Assembly: GCA_001570385.1 (NCBI GenBank)
Contig: BBYL01000010.1
Coordinates: forward strand, 310,001-374,000
Reading direction: 5' to 3'
DNA from: Microtetraspora glauca
Lineage (GTDB): Bacteria > Actinomycetota > Actinomycetes > Streptosporangiales > Streptosporangiaceae
DNA length: 64,000 nt
Shown: piece by piece, positions 51,712-60,679 of the stretch
Layout: every line of letters starts with the position of its first letter
Numbering within the stretch: position 1 is the first letter of the stretch
Notes under the pieces: model-generated
Database searches by the model: none
What the model was told of the DNA's origin: nothing
The model's input: the letters and a program-made list of their open reading frames with translations, nothing else
Made by a program: the position numbers and the translations under genes

Positions 51712-54354
51712 TTATGCCACCCGGCGCGAAAGCCTTACCCGCGTACGGGTGAACAGCCCGGCCACAAGGGCGGCCACAAGTGGCAGCCCCACAGCCCCAG
51801 CCACGAGCGCCAGCCAGGGGATGGCGATCGCGATCTCCGGGGATGGCAGGCGATACCCGTTGAGCGCCGTGTCGGGAGGCAGGTGATGGAACTGGATGAC
51901 GGCCCGCATGGCGAGAGCGGCACCGGGCGGCAGGCCGGCGAGCAGGCCCACCGGCACGCCGAGACCGGCGATGAGGGCCGCCTGCCCCGCGACCACCGCC
52001 CGGCGGGTCCGGGGCGGCGCCCCCGTCGCGGAAAGCGTGTCCAGATCCCTACGCGAGTCCGCGGCAGCGAGAGCCGTCGCGGTGAAGGTCGCACCGAACA
52101 CGATCACTGCCGTCGCGATCACGAACACCAGCAGTCGCTGCCCGATCTCCACGCGCGGGCCACGCTCCACCGTGACCGCCACCCTCGACGTCACCGCCCG
52201 CACGGGAGCGCTCAGTCGTTGCTCCTCCGCCGGGCTGAGCCGCTTGATCCGGGGATCGACGAGGAGATGGGAGAGCTTCACCGCGTACCCGCGCGACGTG
52301 AACGCGGACGCCGGAGCCACCCCCGCGACCTCCGTGGGACCGTCGACCTTCACGATCGTCGCGGGCAGGGACATCCGGACCGATCCCGCGTCCGGGCTCA
52401 TGTTCCTGGAGAACAGGTGGAGCCGGACCTCGTCGTTCCGGACCGCCGCGGGGTTGAACACGATGGCCCGGCCCGCGGCCAGGGCCGCCTCCGCCGCCGG
52501 GTCCGTACGACCCAGGACATAGCGCAACAGGTCCGGGCCGCCCAATGGCAGCTCATCCAACGAGCCCTTCGACACATGGCATTCGGAACACCCCCGGTCC
52601 GTCAGCTGCACGGACAACGATTCCCCCTTCTCGTCGACGGGACGGAGGGCCTCGACCAGCGGCACCCCCGGCAACGTCTTCGCCACGATGGGCCGAATCG
52701 CGCGCCACGACTCCTCGGTGACATCGGCGCCGTAGACGGCGGTCGTGCCCGGTGCGAACGAGTATCGATAGGTCTGCTCCCACCGGACGACGTCACTGGC
52801 CACCACGACGGAGACCATGCTGAACGCGGCGGTGGCGGCCATGACCGCCACGACGGCGGGAGCCGTACGTCCCCGGTTGCGGGCACCGTCGCGGACGGCC
52901 AGCCGGAACGGCAGCGGAAGACGCCGTGCCAGCGGACCGATCCGGCTGATCACCCAGGGCGTGACGAGCACGAGGCCGAGCTGGCCGAGCAGCGCCCCGG
53001 CGAGGATGGCGTTCTCCCCGTTCCAGACGCCGTACGTAAGGGCGGCGAGGCCCGCCACGACGAGGATCGCCCCCAGCAGGGGCCGCCCGGCACGGTCACG
53101 ACGCGTGTCGCGCCGGTCGGCCAGGGCCGCGGCCACGTCCCAGCGAGCCGCCTGTACGGCGGGCACGACGGCGGCGGCCAGCCCGCTCAGCGTGCCGAGC
53201 GCGACGACCAGGGCGACCTGGCCGAGGGGCACCTCGAACGGCCCCAGCTCTCCATCGGGCCACTGACCGAGAACGGTGACGACGACGCGGGCGACGCCCA
53301 CACCCAGGACCGCACCGAGTACGGAGGCGCCCGTCCCCAGGACCAGGCCGTCAGAGATCACCATGAGTTTCAGCTGGCGGGCCGAACCGCCCTGGGCAGC
53401 GATCAGGGCCAGCTCCCTGCGTCGCCGCCGGAGCCCCACCGCGAAGGCCGGACCGGCGAGCAGGACGACCTCGATCACCATGATCGCCGTGACCAGCGTC
53501 ACCGTCTGCACGGCGTTCCACCTGACGCCGGGCTCCTCCACCGCGTCGACCAGCCCGTCACCGATCGGCGGCGGATCGTCGAGAACGGCTCTGGACAGCA
53601 CGCTGAGCCCCTTCTGGTTCATCCGGAGCACTCGGTCCCAGGTGAAAGGCTCCCGTGACTCGACGAGCCAGCCGCGTTCGAGATCAGGATTCCCGCGGAC
53701 CGGAACCGTCCCAGGAAGGGCGATGATCTGGCGGACGCCATGCCCGACCGAGGCCGGAAGGTCAGCCACGACACCGACGACGCGCTTCGCGACGCCGTTC
53801 CTGGTGACGCGCAGCGTGCTCCCCACCGTCGCTCCGATCCGGTCGCTCACCGCCACTTCGTCGTCCGCCTGCGGAAACCTGCCGACGAGCAGGTGGAACA
53901 TGCCCCGCGTGATGGGATCGCGCGCGTCCACCTCGCGGACCACCGCGCCCCTGTAGCCGTCGCGCTCCTGGTACTCCTCGCTCATCTGGCGGGACGGGAT
54001 CACGCGGGCACCCGGGCCGAGCACGGCCTCGATCTCGGCTTCCGTCATCGGAGGCCGTTCATCGGGCCCGGCGAGGCCGGGCTCGGTGATGTTGAGCCCG
54101 GTGAACCATGAGGATCGCGTGGGGCTCTGCCTGATGGGACCGGCCACCCCGGTGTCGGTCACCAACGCGGCGGCGGAGCCCAGATCCCAGCCGATCCGCT
54201 CACGCGGATCGAGGTCACCGGTCGCCGTGTACGTACTGGCGACGGTGAAGGCGAGTACGGGCAGGCCGATCATGATCATGATGAGCAGGCTGCGGCCTTT
54301 CGCTCGCCAGGCGTCGCGGCGGGCGATACGTAACGCGGCGCGAAGCGCGCTCAT
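51712..54354 (-). CDS. FtsX-like ABC transporter permease (MacB/LolC type, two repeats)
   Basis: An 880-aa permease with two FtsX-like halves: MSALRAALRIARRDAWRAKG plus first helix at the N-terminus, a large extracytoplasmic domain, and membrane triplets around residues 280-410 and 760-870. A short segment CSECHV in the second extracellular region has two Cys and a His. Its ATG overlaps the ATPase gene by 4 nt, so PadR, ATPase and permease are one operon. Such systems export peptides or lipids or sense cell-wall antibiotics; the substrate is unknown. Confidence 0.9.
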   Translation of the reverse strand: MSALRAALRIARRDAWRAKGRSLLIMIMIGLPVLAFTVASTYTATGDLDPRERIGWDLGSAAALVTDTGVAGPIRQSPTRSSWFTGLNITEPGLAGPDERPPMTEAEIEAVLGPGARVIPSRQMSEEYQERDGYRGAVVREVDARDPITRGMFHLLVGRFPQADDEVAVSDRIGATVGSTLRVTRNGVAKRVVGVVADLPASVGHGVRQIIALPGTVPVRGNPDLERGWLVESREPFTWDRVLRMNQKGLSVLSRAVLDDPPPIGDGLVDAVEEPGVRWNAVQTVTLVTAIMVIEVVLLAGPAFAVGLRRRRRELALIAAQGGSARQLKLMVISDGLVLGTGASVLGAVLGVGVARVVVTVLGQWPDGELGPFEVPLGQVALVVALGTLSGLAAAVVPAVQAARWDVAAALADRRDTRRDRAGRPLLGAILVVAGLAALTYGVWNGENAILAGALLGQLGLVLVTPWVISRIGPLARRLPLPFRLAVRDGARNRGRTAPAVVAVMAATAAFSMVSVVVASDVVRWEQTYRYSFAPGTTAVYGADVTEESWRAIRPIVAKTLPGVPLVEALRPVDEKGESLSVQLTDRGCSECHVSKGSLDELPLGGPDLLRYVLGRTDPAAEAALAAGRAIVFNPAAVRNDEVRLHLFSRNMSPDAGSVRMSLPATIVKVDGPTEVAGVAPASAFTSRGYAVKLSHLLVDPRIKRLSPAEEQRLSAPVRAVTSRVAVTVERGPRVEIGQRLLVFVIATAVIVFGATFTATALAAADSRRDLDTLSATGAPPRTRRAVVAGQAALIAGLGVPVGLLAGLPPGAALAMRAVIQFHHLPPDTALNGYRLPSPEIAIAIPWLALVAGAVGLPLVAALVAGLFTRTRVRLSRRVA

Positions 54355-55091
54355 CGGGCGCTCACCAGGCCCGCCGCCGCGGAGTCGACGATCTCTCCGT
54401 CCTTCAGGAACACCACCCGGTCGGCCCAGGCGGCGTACCTGGGCTCGTGGGTGACGACGAGGACGGCCGCGCCGGCGTCCGCCTTCGCGCGCAGAAGCCG
54501 CAGGATCTCGTCCCCCACGAGGGTGTCGACCGCCCCGGTCGGCTCGTCGGCGAGGAGCAGCCGCCGCTCCCCCACAAGCGCCCTGGCGATGGCCACCCGC
54601 TGGCGCTGGCCGCCGGACATCTCGTCCGGGAAACGGTCCGCCAAATCGCCCGCGCCGACCTCGCCGAGCACAGCACGGGCCTCCTCGCGCGCCCTCGCCG
54701 TACGGACTCCGTCCAGTTCGCGGGGAAGCATGACGTTCTCCGCGGCGGTCAGCGACGGGATGAGGTTGAGGTCCTGGAACACGTAGCCCACGTTCCGCCT
54801 GCGCAGCGCGGCCAGCCCGGCGGCCGACAACCCTCCGAGCTCGACGCCTTCGACCTGGATGTGTCCCGATGACGGCCGGTCGAGGCCGCCGGCGAGGTTG
54901 AGAAGGGTGGATTTGCCCGATCCGGATGGTCCCATCACCGCGACCAGCTCTCCGGCGGCGACGTCGAGGCTCACCCCTTTCAGCGCGTGCACGGCGCCGG
55001 CGCCGTCGCCGTGCAGGCGGGTCACCTCGACGAGCCGCGCCACGGGGGCTGCGGCCGTGCCCGGATCGGGATCTGGATCGCGTGTTGTCAC
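54351..55091 (-). CDS. MacB/LolD-type ABC transporter ATP-binding protein
   Basis: A 246-aa ATPase: Walker A MGPSGSGKST at residues 53-62, Q-loop VFQDLNLIPSLTAAENVMLP, signature MSGGQRQRVAIARAL, Walker B LLLADEPTGAVD and H-loop VTHEP. The spacing and ENVMLP pattern are those of MacB/LolD partners of FtsX permeases. GTG 55091 overlaps the padR stop (GTGA), and its stop overlaps the permease ATG. Confidence 0.93.
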   Translation of the reverse strand: MTTRDPDPDPGTAAAPVARLVEVTRLHGDGAGAVHALKGVSLDVAAGELVAVMGPSGSGKSTLLNLAGGLDRPSSGHIQVEGVELGGLSAAGLAALRRRNVGYVFQDLNLIPSLTAAENVMLPRELDGVRTARAREEARAVLGEVGAGDLADRFPDEMSGGQRQRVAIARALVGERRLLLADEPTGAVDTLVGDEILRLLRAKADAGAAVLVVTHEPRYAAWADRVVFLKDGEIVDSAAAGLVSAR

Positions 55092-55603
55092 ATGCCCTCC
55101 TTGGGGGATGCGGCGAGGACGGCTTCGCAGTGCGCGAGCCAGCGTTGCTCCGCCTCGGCCTGGAAGATCATGGAATCGAGGACGAGCCGCTGGGCGGCGC
55201 CCGCGCCGCGCTTGGCCCGCGTGAGCTCCTGCAGGGTCCGCATGGTCGCGGAACGCTGGGCCTGCACGACCCGCGCCACGTCGACGCCCGGGGCGGTGAT
55301 GGCCATGGCGAGCTTGATGACCAGCTCGTCACGGGGCCGGTCGGCCTGGGCCACCGGTGTGGCGAACCACCGATCGAGCTCGGCCCGCCCCTTCTCGGTG
55401 ATGGCGTAGACCATGCGGCCCTGTTCGTCCTGCTCACCGGGGGCGACCAGCCCGTCCCGTTCCATGCGCGACAGCGTCGTGTAGACCTGGCCGATGTTGA
55501 GCGGCCAGGTCGCCCCTGTGGACGCTTCGAACTCCGCGCGTAGCTGGTACCCGTACCGAGGGCCCTGGGTGAGCAATGCCAGCAGGCCGTGCCGGATCGT
55601 CAT
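55088..55603 (-). CDS. PadR-family regulator of the ABC-FtsX operon
   Basis: A 171-aa PadR protein: MTIRHGLLALLTQGPRYGYQ, then LNIGQVYTTLSRMERDGLV (recognition helix and wing), followed by a helical C-terminal domain. ATG 55603 lies 2 nt from a 24-bp perfect palindrome at 55606-55629, the obvious autoregulatory operator. It heads the operon padR-ATPase-permease with 4-nt overlaps. PadR proteins typically release DNA on binding the exported drug or metabolite. A longer frame upstream crosses the palindrome and is rejected. Confidence 0.92.
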   Translation of the reverse strand: MTIRHGLLALLTQGPRYGYQLRAEFEASTGATWPLNIGQVYTTLSRMERDGLVAPGEQDEQGRMVYAITEKGRAELDRWFATPVAQADRPRDELVIKLAMAITAPGVDVARVVQAQRSATMRTLQELTRAKRGAGAAQRLVLDSMIFQAEAEQRWLAHCEAVLAASPKEGM

Positions 55604-55605
55604 GA

Positions 55606-55629
55606 ATACTGAGTATGCATACTCAGTAT
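55606..55629. promoter_or_regulatory. 24-bp perfect palindrome, operator of the padR-ABC-FtsX operon
   Basis: Each half is ATACTGAGTATG, and the full 24 bp is self-complementary without a spacer. It covers the last bases before the padR start and any -10 element (CATACT), so binding would fully occlude transcription. Each half also contains the smaller palindromic pattern ATACT-GAGTAT. Confidence 0.85.
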
Positions 55630-55826
55630 GCCCTCGGCAACCTCGACTTTCCGGCCACGGGCGGGACCGATCCACATCGCCATGACCAGCGAAAATCGGA
55701 CCAAAGTGACTAGCTTCGCGCTAGGTCAGATACCAAAGAAAACATCCGTTTACTGGGCATAGCGCCATCAAGGGCGTCCATAATGCTGACTCCATCCAGC
55801 TCGTTACCCCCAACACTGGAGGATTC

Positions 55827-56666
55827 GTGCGCACAACCGCTCTGACCATCCTTGGTCTCGGAAGCGCGGCGGCGATCGTCATGCCCGCCGTTCCCGCGAA
55901 CGCAGCGACCACGCAGGCCGCCGCTCAGGCCGCCACGCAGGCCAGGTGCCGCGTCGTCGCGGCGAAGCCGCAGGTCACGCAGAGCAGGCAGATCCGCGCG
56001 GTGGCGACGCGGACCGGCTGCGCCGAGCGGGCCCGCGTCCGCGTCCGGATCGTCAGGGTGCTGCCCGGACCGGACCGGATCGTGAAGAGCGGCTCCACCA
56101 TCGTGCGCAACGGCAGGATCGCCACGAGCCTCAGCTGCGTGCCGGGCACGTTCTTCACCATCGTCGCGGACACCCACGGGCACATCTCAAAATCCACGAA
56201 GGTCCGCCTGACCTGCGCGACCACCGACCCGGACGGTTCCGGCGGCACCGGTTCCGGCGGTTCGAGCTCCGGCGGTTCGAGCGTGGGCACCGAGCTCGAG
56301 AACGAGGTCGTACGGTTGACCAACGCCGAGCGGGCGAAGGCGGGCTGCGGCGCGCTCACACATGACGCCAAGCTGCGTGCCGCGGCCTTCGGACACTCGG
56401 CCGACATGTCCGCCAAGGGATACTTCAGCCACACCTCCCAGGACGGTCGCAGCTTCAGCGACCGCATCAAGGCGACCGGGTTCTCCTTCACCGCCGCGGC
56501 GGAGAACATCGCCAAGGGCTATCCGACCGCGGCGGCCGTGGTGAAGGGGTGGATGGACAGCCCCGGACACCGGCAGAACATGCTGAACTGCGCCTACACG
56601 CACATCGGCGTCGGCCACGCCGCGGCGGGCGGGCCGTACTGGACCCAGGACTTCGCCAGGGGCTGA
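55827..56666 (+). CDS. secreted CAP (SCP/PR-1)-domain protein
   Basis: A 279-aa exported protein: signal peptide MRTTALTILGLGSAAAIVMP with cleavage near ANA, a Cys-containing N-terminal domain (about 40-140), a Gly/Ser linker and a C-terminal CAP domain (160-279). The CAP residues are in place: HSADMSAKGYFSHTSQDG (two His), AENIAKGY (Glu) and SPGHRQNML (His). The role of bacterial CAP proteins is largely unknown; some bind lipids or act on the cell wall. GGAGG lies 5 nt before GTG 55827. Confidence 0.9.
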   Translation: MRTTALTILGLGSAAAIVMPAVPANAATTQAAAQAATQARCRVVAAKPQVTQSRQIRAVATRTGCAERARVRVRIVRVLPGPDRIVKSGSTIVRNGRIATSLSCVPGTFFTIVADTHGHISKSTKVRLTCATTDPDGSGGTGSGGSSSGGSSVGTELENEVVRLTNAERAKAGCGALTHDAKLRAAAFGHSADMSAKGYFSHTSQDGRSFSDRIKATGFSFTAAAENIAKGYPTAAAVVKGWMDSPGHRQNMLNCAYTHIGVGHAAAGGPYWTQDFARG

Positions 56667-56709
56667 CAGGTTCGAGTAATCCCAAACAGCGAGGAATGTG
56701 CCGGTCGGC

Positions 56710-56739
56710 TGGACACCCCATGTTTCCCCGGCGGATACT
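56710..56739 (+). promoter_or_regulatory. promoter for a leaderless mRNA
   Basis: TGGACA (56710-56715), 18 nt, GATACT (56734-56739), then 6 nt to the ATG at 56746. Both boxes are close to the sigma-70 consensus and there is no ribosome site. Confidence 0.6.
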
Positions 56740-56745
56740 CCTGAC

Positions 56746-57285
56746 ATGAGCTCGACGCACCCTCCGGTTCGCGCATCCGACGGGGACCGCGAGCGCGCGC
56801 TCAGCGAGCTCCGCGACCGCGCCGCCGAGGGGCGGCTCTCCATGGAGACCTTCGTCGGGCGCGTCGACATGGCGCTGCGCGCGCGCAGCACGGGCGAGCT
56901 CGACGATCTCATCTCCGACCTGCCGCATCGCGGGCGCTGGCGCCGGCGCATCACCGAGGCCGTCTCCTCGGTGTCGGACCTCACCACCAGGATCGAGGCC
57001 GCCTGGCGCCGTCCCCGGCTGCCCCGGCTGGCCCTCCCCGCCGACAGCCGGATTCGTTACGTCGTCGGCCGCGGCTCCGCCTGCGACCTGGTGTTGTCGG
57101 ACGTGACGGTCTCCCGCGTGCACGCCGAGCTGCGCCGCGAGGAGGAGTCGTGGCTCCTGGTCGATCTGGGATCGCTCAACGGCACCCGGCTGAACGGCTG
57201 GCGGCTGGTCGGATCGGCGCGGGTGCGTCCGGGTGACGAGATCGCCTTCGGCGACTGCGTGTTCCTGGTGACCAGCCCCGCCTGA
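56746..57285 (+). CDS. DUF1707 and FHA domain protein
   Basis: A 179-aa cytoplasmic protein. The N-terminal DUF1707 module (ASDGDRERALSELRDRAAEG, LSMETFVGRVDMALRA, about residues 8-65) is an actinobacterial SHOCT-like domain. The C-terminal FHA module (about 98-179) has the phosphothreonine-binding residues: YVVGRGSACDLVLSD, SRVHAEL and SLNGTRLNG. It should bind a Thr-phosphorylated partner of a Ser/Thr kinase such as Pkn proteins (inference). The start fits the leaderless promoter upstream. Confidence 0.9.
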   Translation: MSSTHPPVRASDGDRERALSELRDRAAEGRLSMETFVGRVDMALRARSTGELDDLISDLPHRGRWRRRITEAVSSVSDLTTRIEAAWRRPRLPRLALPADSRIRYVVGRGSACDLVLSDVTVSRVHAELRREEESWLLVDLGSLNGTRLNGWRLVGSARVRPGDEIAFGDCVFLVTSPA

Positions 57286-57438
57286 CGCCCGCCCGACGCT
57301 CAGCCCGACCCACAGGTCCCGACGAACGTCCGGGACGCGTGCGTCCGCCCGGCAGCCTCCATATACGCATATTTCCGTATTGATGCCAGTGCGATGGTTC
57401 CTCATGATCGCGGAAAGCCCACTCATGCTGGAGCGACT

Positions 57439-58980
57439 GTGCGCTTATCACGACGAACCTCGATCATGCTGGCCTCCGCGGTGCTGATCACCGGGGTCGC
57501 GGGCTCGGGAATCCCCGCCCACGCGCTCGACCCCGCCCCCGGCGTCAGCGACCTGATCCACGACATCGACCAGATCCTCAGCGACTCCCGGCTCACGATG
57601 GCGCGTGCGGGCGTGGTCGTGCGCAACGCCACCACCGGCGAGGAGCTGTACACCCTCGACTCGGGCAAGCTGTTCGCCCCCGCCTCCAACACCAAGCTGC
57701 TCACCTCCGCCGCCGCGATGGAGACGCTGGGCGCGGACTACCGGTTCAGCACGGAGGTGCTCTCCAAGGGAAGGGACCTCTACCTCAGGGGCACCGGCGA
57801 CCCGACCATGCTCGCCGCCGACTACGACGCGCTCGCCGCCAAGGTGGCCGCGTCCGGCGTCAAGGTCGTCACCGGGCGGCTGGTCGTCGACGACACCTGG
57901 TTCGACGACGTACGGCTCGGCACTGACTGGACGTGGGACGACGAGCCGTACTACTACGCGGGCCAGATCTCCGCGCTGACGGCCTCGCCCGACACCGACT
58001 ACGACGCGGGCTCGGTCGTCGTGTCGGTCGCGCCCGGCGACGGGCCGGGCAAGCCGGCCAAGGTGACGACGACCCCCGACACCGACTACGTGAAGATCGT
58101 CAACAAGGCGGTGACCGGAGACGACACCGACGTGCTGGTCGAGCGGCAGCACGGCGGGAACACCGTCGTGATCACCGGGACCGTGGCCGAGCAGTACGAC
58201 GAGTGGGTGGCGGTGTGGGAGCCGTCCCTCTACGCGGCCTCCCTCTTCCGTAAGGGGCTGGCCGCCCACGGCGTACGCGTCATCGGCTCGACCGTCCGCG
58301 AGGCCACCCCCTCCGGGGCGAAGACGCTGGCCACCCGCGAGTCCATGCCGCTCAGCCAGCTGCTGACCCCGTTCATGAAGCTGAGCAACAACATGCACGC
58401 CGAGATCCTCACCAAGGCGATGGGCCGAAAGGTCTCCGGCGAGGGCACCTGGTCCGCCGGGCTCGCGGTGACCACGGCCTTCGCCAGGGCGAACGGCGTG
58501 GGGACGCTGAGACTCCGTGACGGCTCCGGCCTGTCCAGGGTGGACGGGCTCACGCCGTCGGGCATCACGTCACTGCTCATCGCCGCGAAGGGCAAGCCGT
58601 GGTTCCCGGCCTGGTACGACTCGCTGCCCATCGCCGGGCAGGCGGACCGGCTCGTCGGCGGCACCCTGCGCAGCCGCATGCGCGGCACCCCGGCCGCCGG
58701 GAACGTGCACGCCAAGACCGGTTCGCTGACCAGTGTCACCGCGCTGTCGGGCTACGTGACGAGCGCGGACGGCGAACCGCTGGTCTTCTCGATCCTGACC
58801 AACGACTACCTCTCCGGAGCCCCCAGGGATCTGGAGGACCGGATCGCGGTCAGGCTCGCCCAGTTCACCCGCTCCGCCCCGGTGGACGCGGCGGCCGGGA
58901 CGCTCCGTGCCGAGACACCGGCCGAGACGCCGCAGGGTGACGACCTCGAATGCTCCTGGCGCAAGCCGGTGGAGTGCTGA
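57439..58980 (+). CDS. dacB: D-alanyl-D-alanine carboxypeptidase/endopeptidase, PBP4 (S13) family
   Basis: A 513-aa exported penicillin-binding protein. A signal peptide (MRLSRRTSIMLASAVLITGV, cleavage near AHA) precedes the three active-site motifs: SNTK at 83-86 (SxxK), SNN near 316 (SxN) and KTG at 426-428. The large insert between SxxK and SxN is characteristic of class C PBPs, which trim or cut peptidoglycan cross-links. GTG 57439 has GGAG 6 nt upstream; an earlier in-frame codon at 57394 would disrupt the signal peptide. Two C-terminal cysteines (LECSW, VEC) are unusual. Confidence 0.92.
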   Translation: MRLSRRTSIMLASAVLITGVAGSGIPAHALDPAPGVSDLIHDIDQILSDSRLTMARAGVVVRNATTGEELYTLDSGKLFAPASNTKLLTSAAAMETLGADYRFSTEVLSKGRDLYLRGTGDPTMLAADYDALAAKVAASGVKVVTGRLVVDDTWFDDVRLGTDWTWDDEPYYYAGQISALTASPDTDYDAGSVVVSVAPGDGPGKPAKVTTTPDTDYVKIVNKAVTGDDTDVLVERQHGGNTVVITGTVAEQYDEWVAVWEPSLYAASLFRKGLAAHGVRVIGSTVREATPSGAKTLATRESMPLSQLLTPFMKLSNNMHAEILTKAMGRKVSGEGTWSAGLAVTTAFARANGVGTLRLRDGSGLSRVDGLTPSGITSLLIAAKGKPWFPAWYDSLPIAGQADRLVGGTLRSRMRGTPAAGNVHAKTGSLTSVTALSGYVTSADGEPLVFSILTNDYLSGAPRDLEDRIAVRLAQFTRSAPVDAAAGTLRAETPAETPQGDDLECSWRKPVEC

Positions 58981-59079
58981 ACCACTCGGGACGCGTACGG
59001 CCTCGCCCGGCCCGATGAGACGCGGACAGTGCCGCTGAGCCGCGCGGGAGGCTGATGGCCGGCCCGGCCGTAGGAGAAC

Positions 59080-59123
59080 GCGAATCGGCGCCGTCCCCGT
59101 CGACGGGGGCGGCGCCGATTCGC
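59080..59123. terminator. long bidirectional hairpin after ilvC
   Basis: About 20 bp of stem (outer GCGAATCGGCGCCG at 59080-59093, complement 59110-59123, inner CCCCG/CGGGG) close on a 4-nt loop. It lies between the convergent dacB and ilvC genes. No T run. Confidence 0.8.
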
Positions 59124-59131
59124 GATCGGAA

Positions 59132-60154
<1,023 letters not shown>

Positions 60155-60679
60155 CTACGCGGTGCGGTCCAGCGCACGAAGCGAGCGATCGGTGATGGAG
60201 CGGGCACCGCGGCCGATGGCCACCATGCCGGACTGCACGAGCTCCTTGATGCCGTAGGGCTCCAGAACCCGCACGAACGCCTCCAGCTTGTCCACCGTGC
60301 CGGTGACCTCGATGGTCACCGCGTCCGGTACCACGTCGACGCACCGCGCGCGGAACAGGTTGACCAGTTCGAGGACGTGCGACCTGCTGTCCGCGTCCGC
60401 CCTCACCTTGATCAGCATCAGCTCGCGCTGCACCGACTGGGCGGTGTCCAGCTCCACGATCTTGAGGACGTTCACCAGCTTGTTGAGCTGCTTGGTGACC
60501 TGCTCCAGCGGGAGTTCTTCCACGCTGACCACGATGGTCATCCGGGAGATGTCGTCGTGCTCTGTGGGCCCGACGGCCAGCGAGTCGATGTTGAAGCCTC
60601 GCCGGGAGAACAGGCTGGCGACCCTGGCCAGCACACCGGGCTTGTTCTCGACCAGCACCGACAGCGTGTGCCTGCTCAT
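60155..60679 (-). CDS. ilvN: acetolactate synthase small (regulatory) subunit
   Basis: A 174-aa ACT-domain protein: HTLSVLVENKPGVLARVASL and RRGFNIDSLAVGPTEHDDIS form the ACT domain that binds valine. The C-terminal half (RSHVLELVNLFRARCVDVVP) stimulates the large subunit. The ATG overlaps the ilvB stop by 1 nt (TGATG), so translation is coupled and stoichiometry is kept. Confidence 0.97.
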   Translation of the reverse strand: MSRHTLSVLVENKPGVLARVASLFSRRGFNIDSLAVGPTEHDDISRMTIVVSVEELPLEQVTKQLNKLVNVLKIVELDTAQSVQRELMLIKVRADADSRSHVLELVNLFRARCVDVVPDAVTIEVTGTVDKLEAFVRVLEPYGIKELVQSGMVAIGRGARSITDRSLRALDRTA

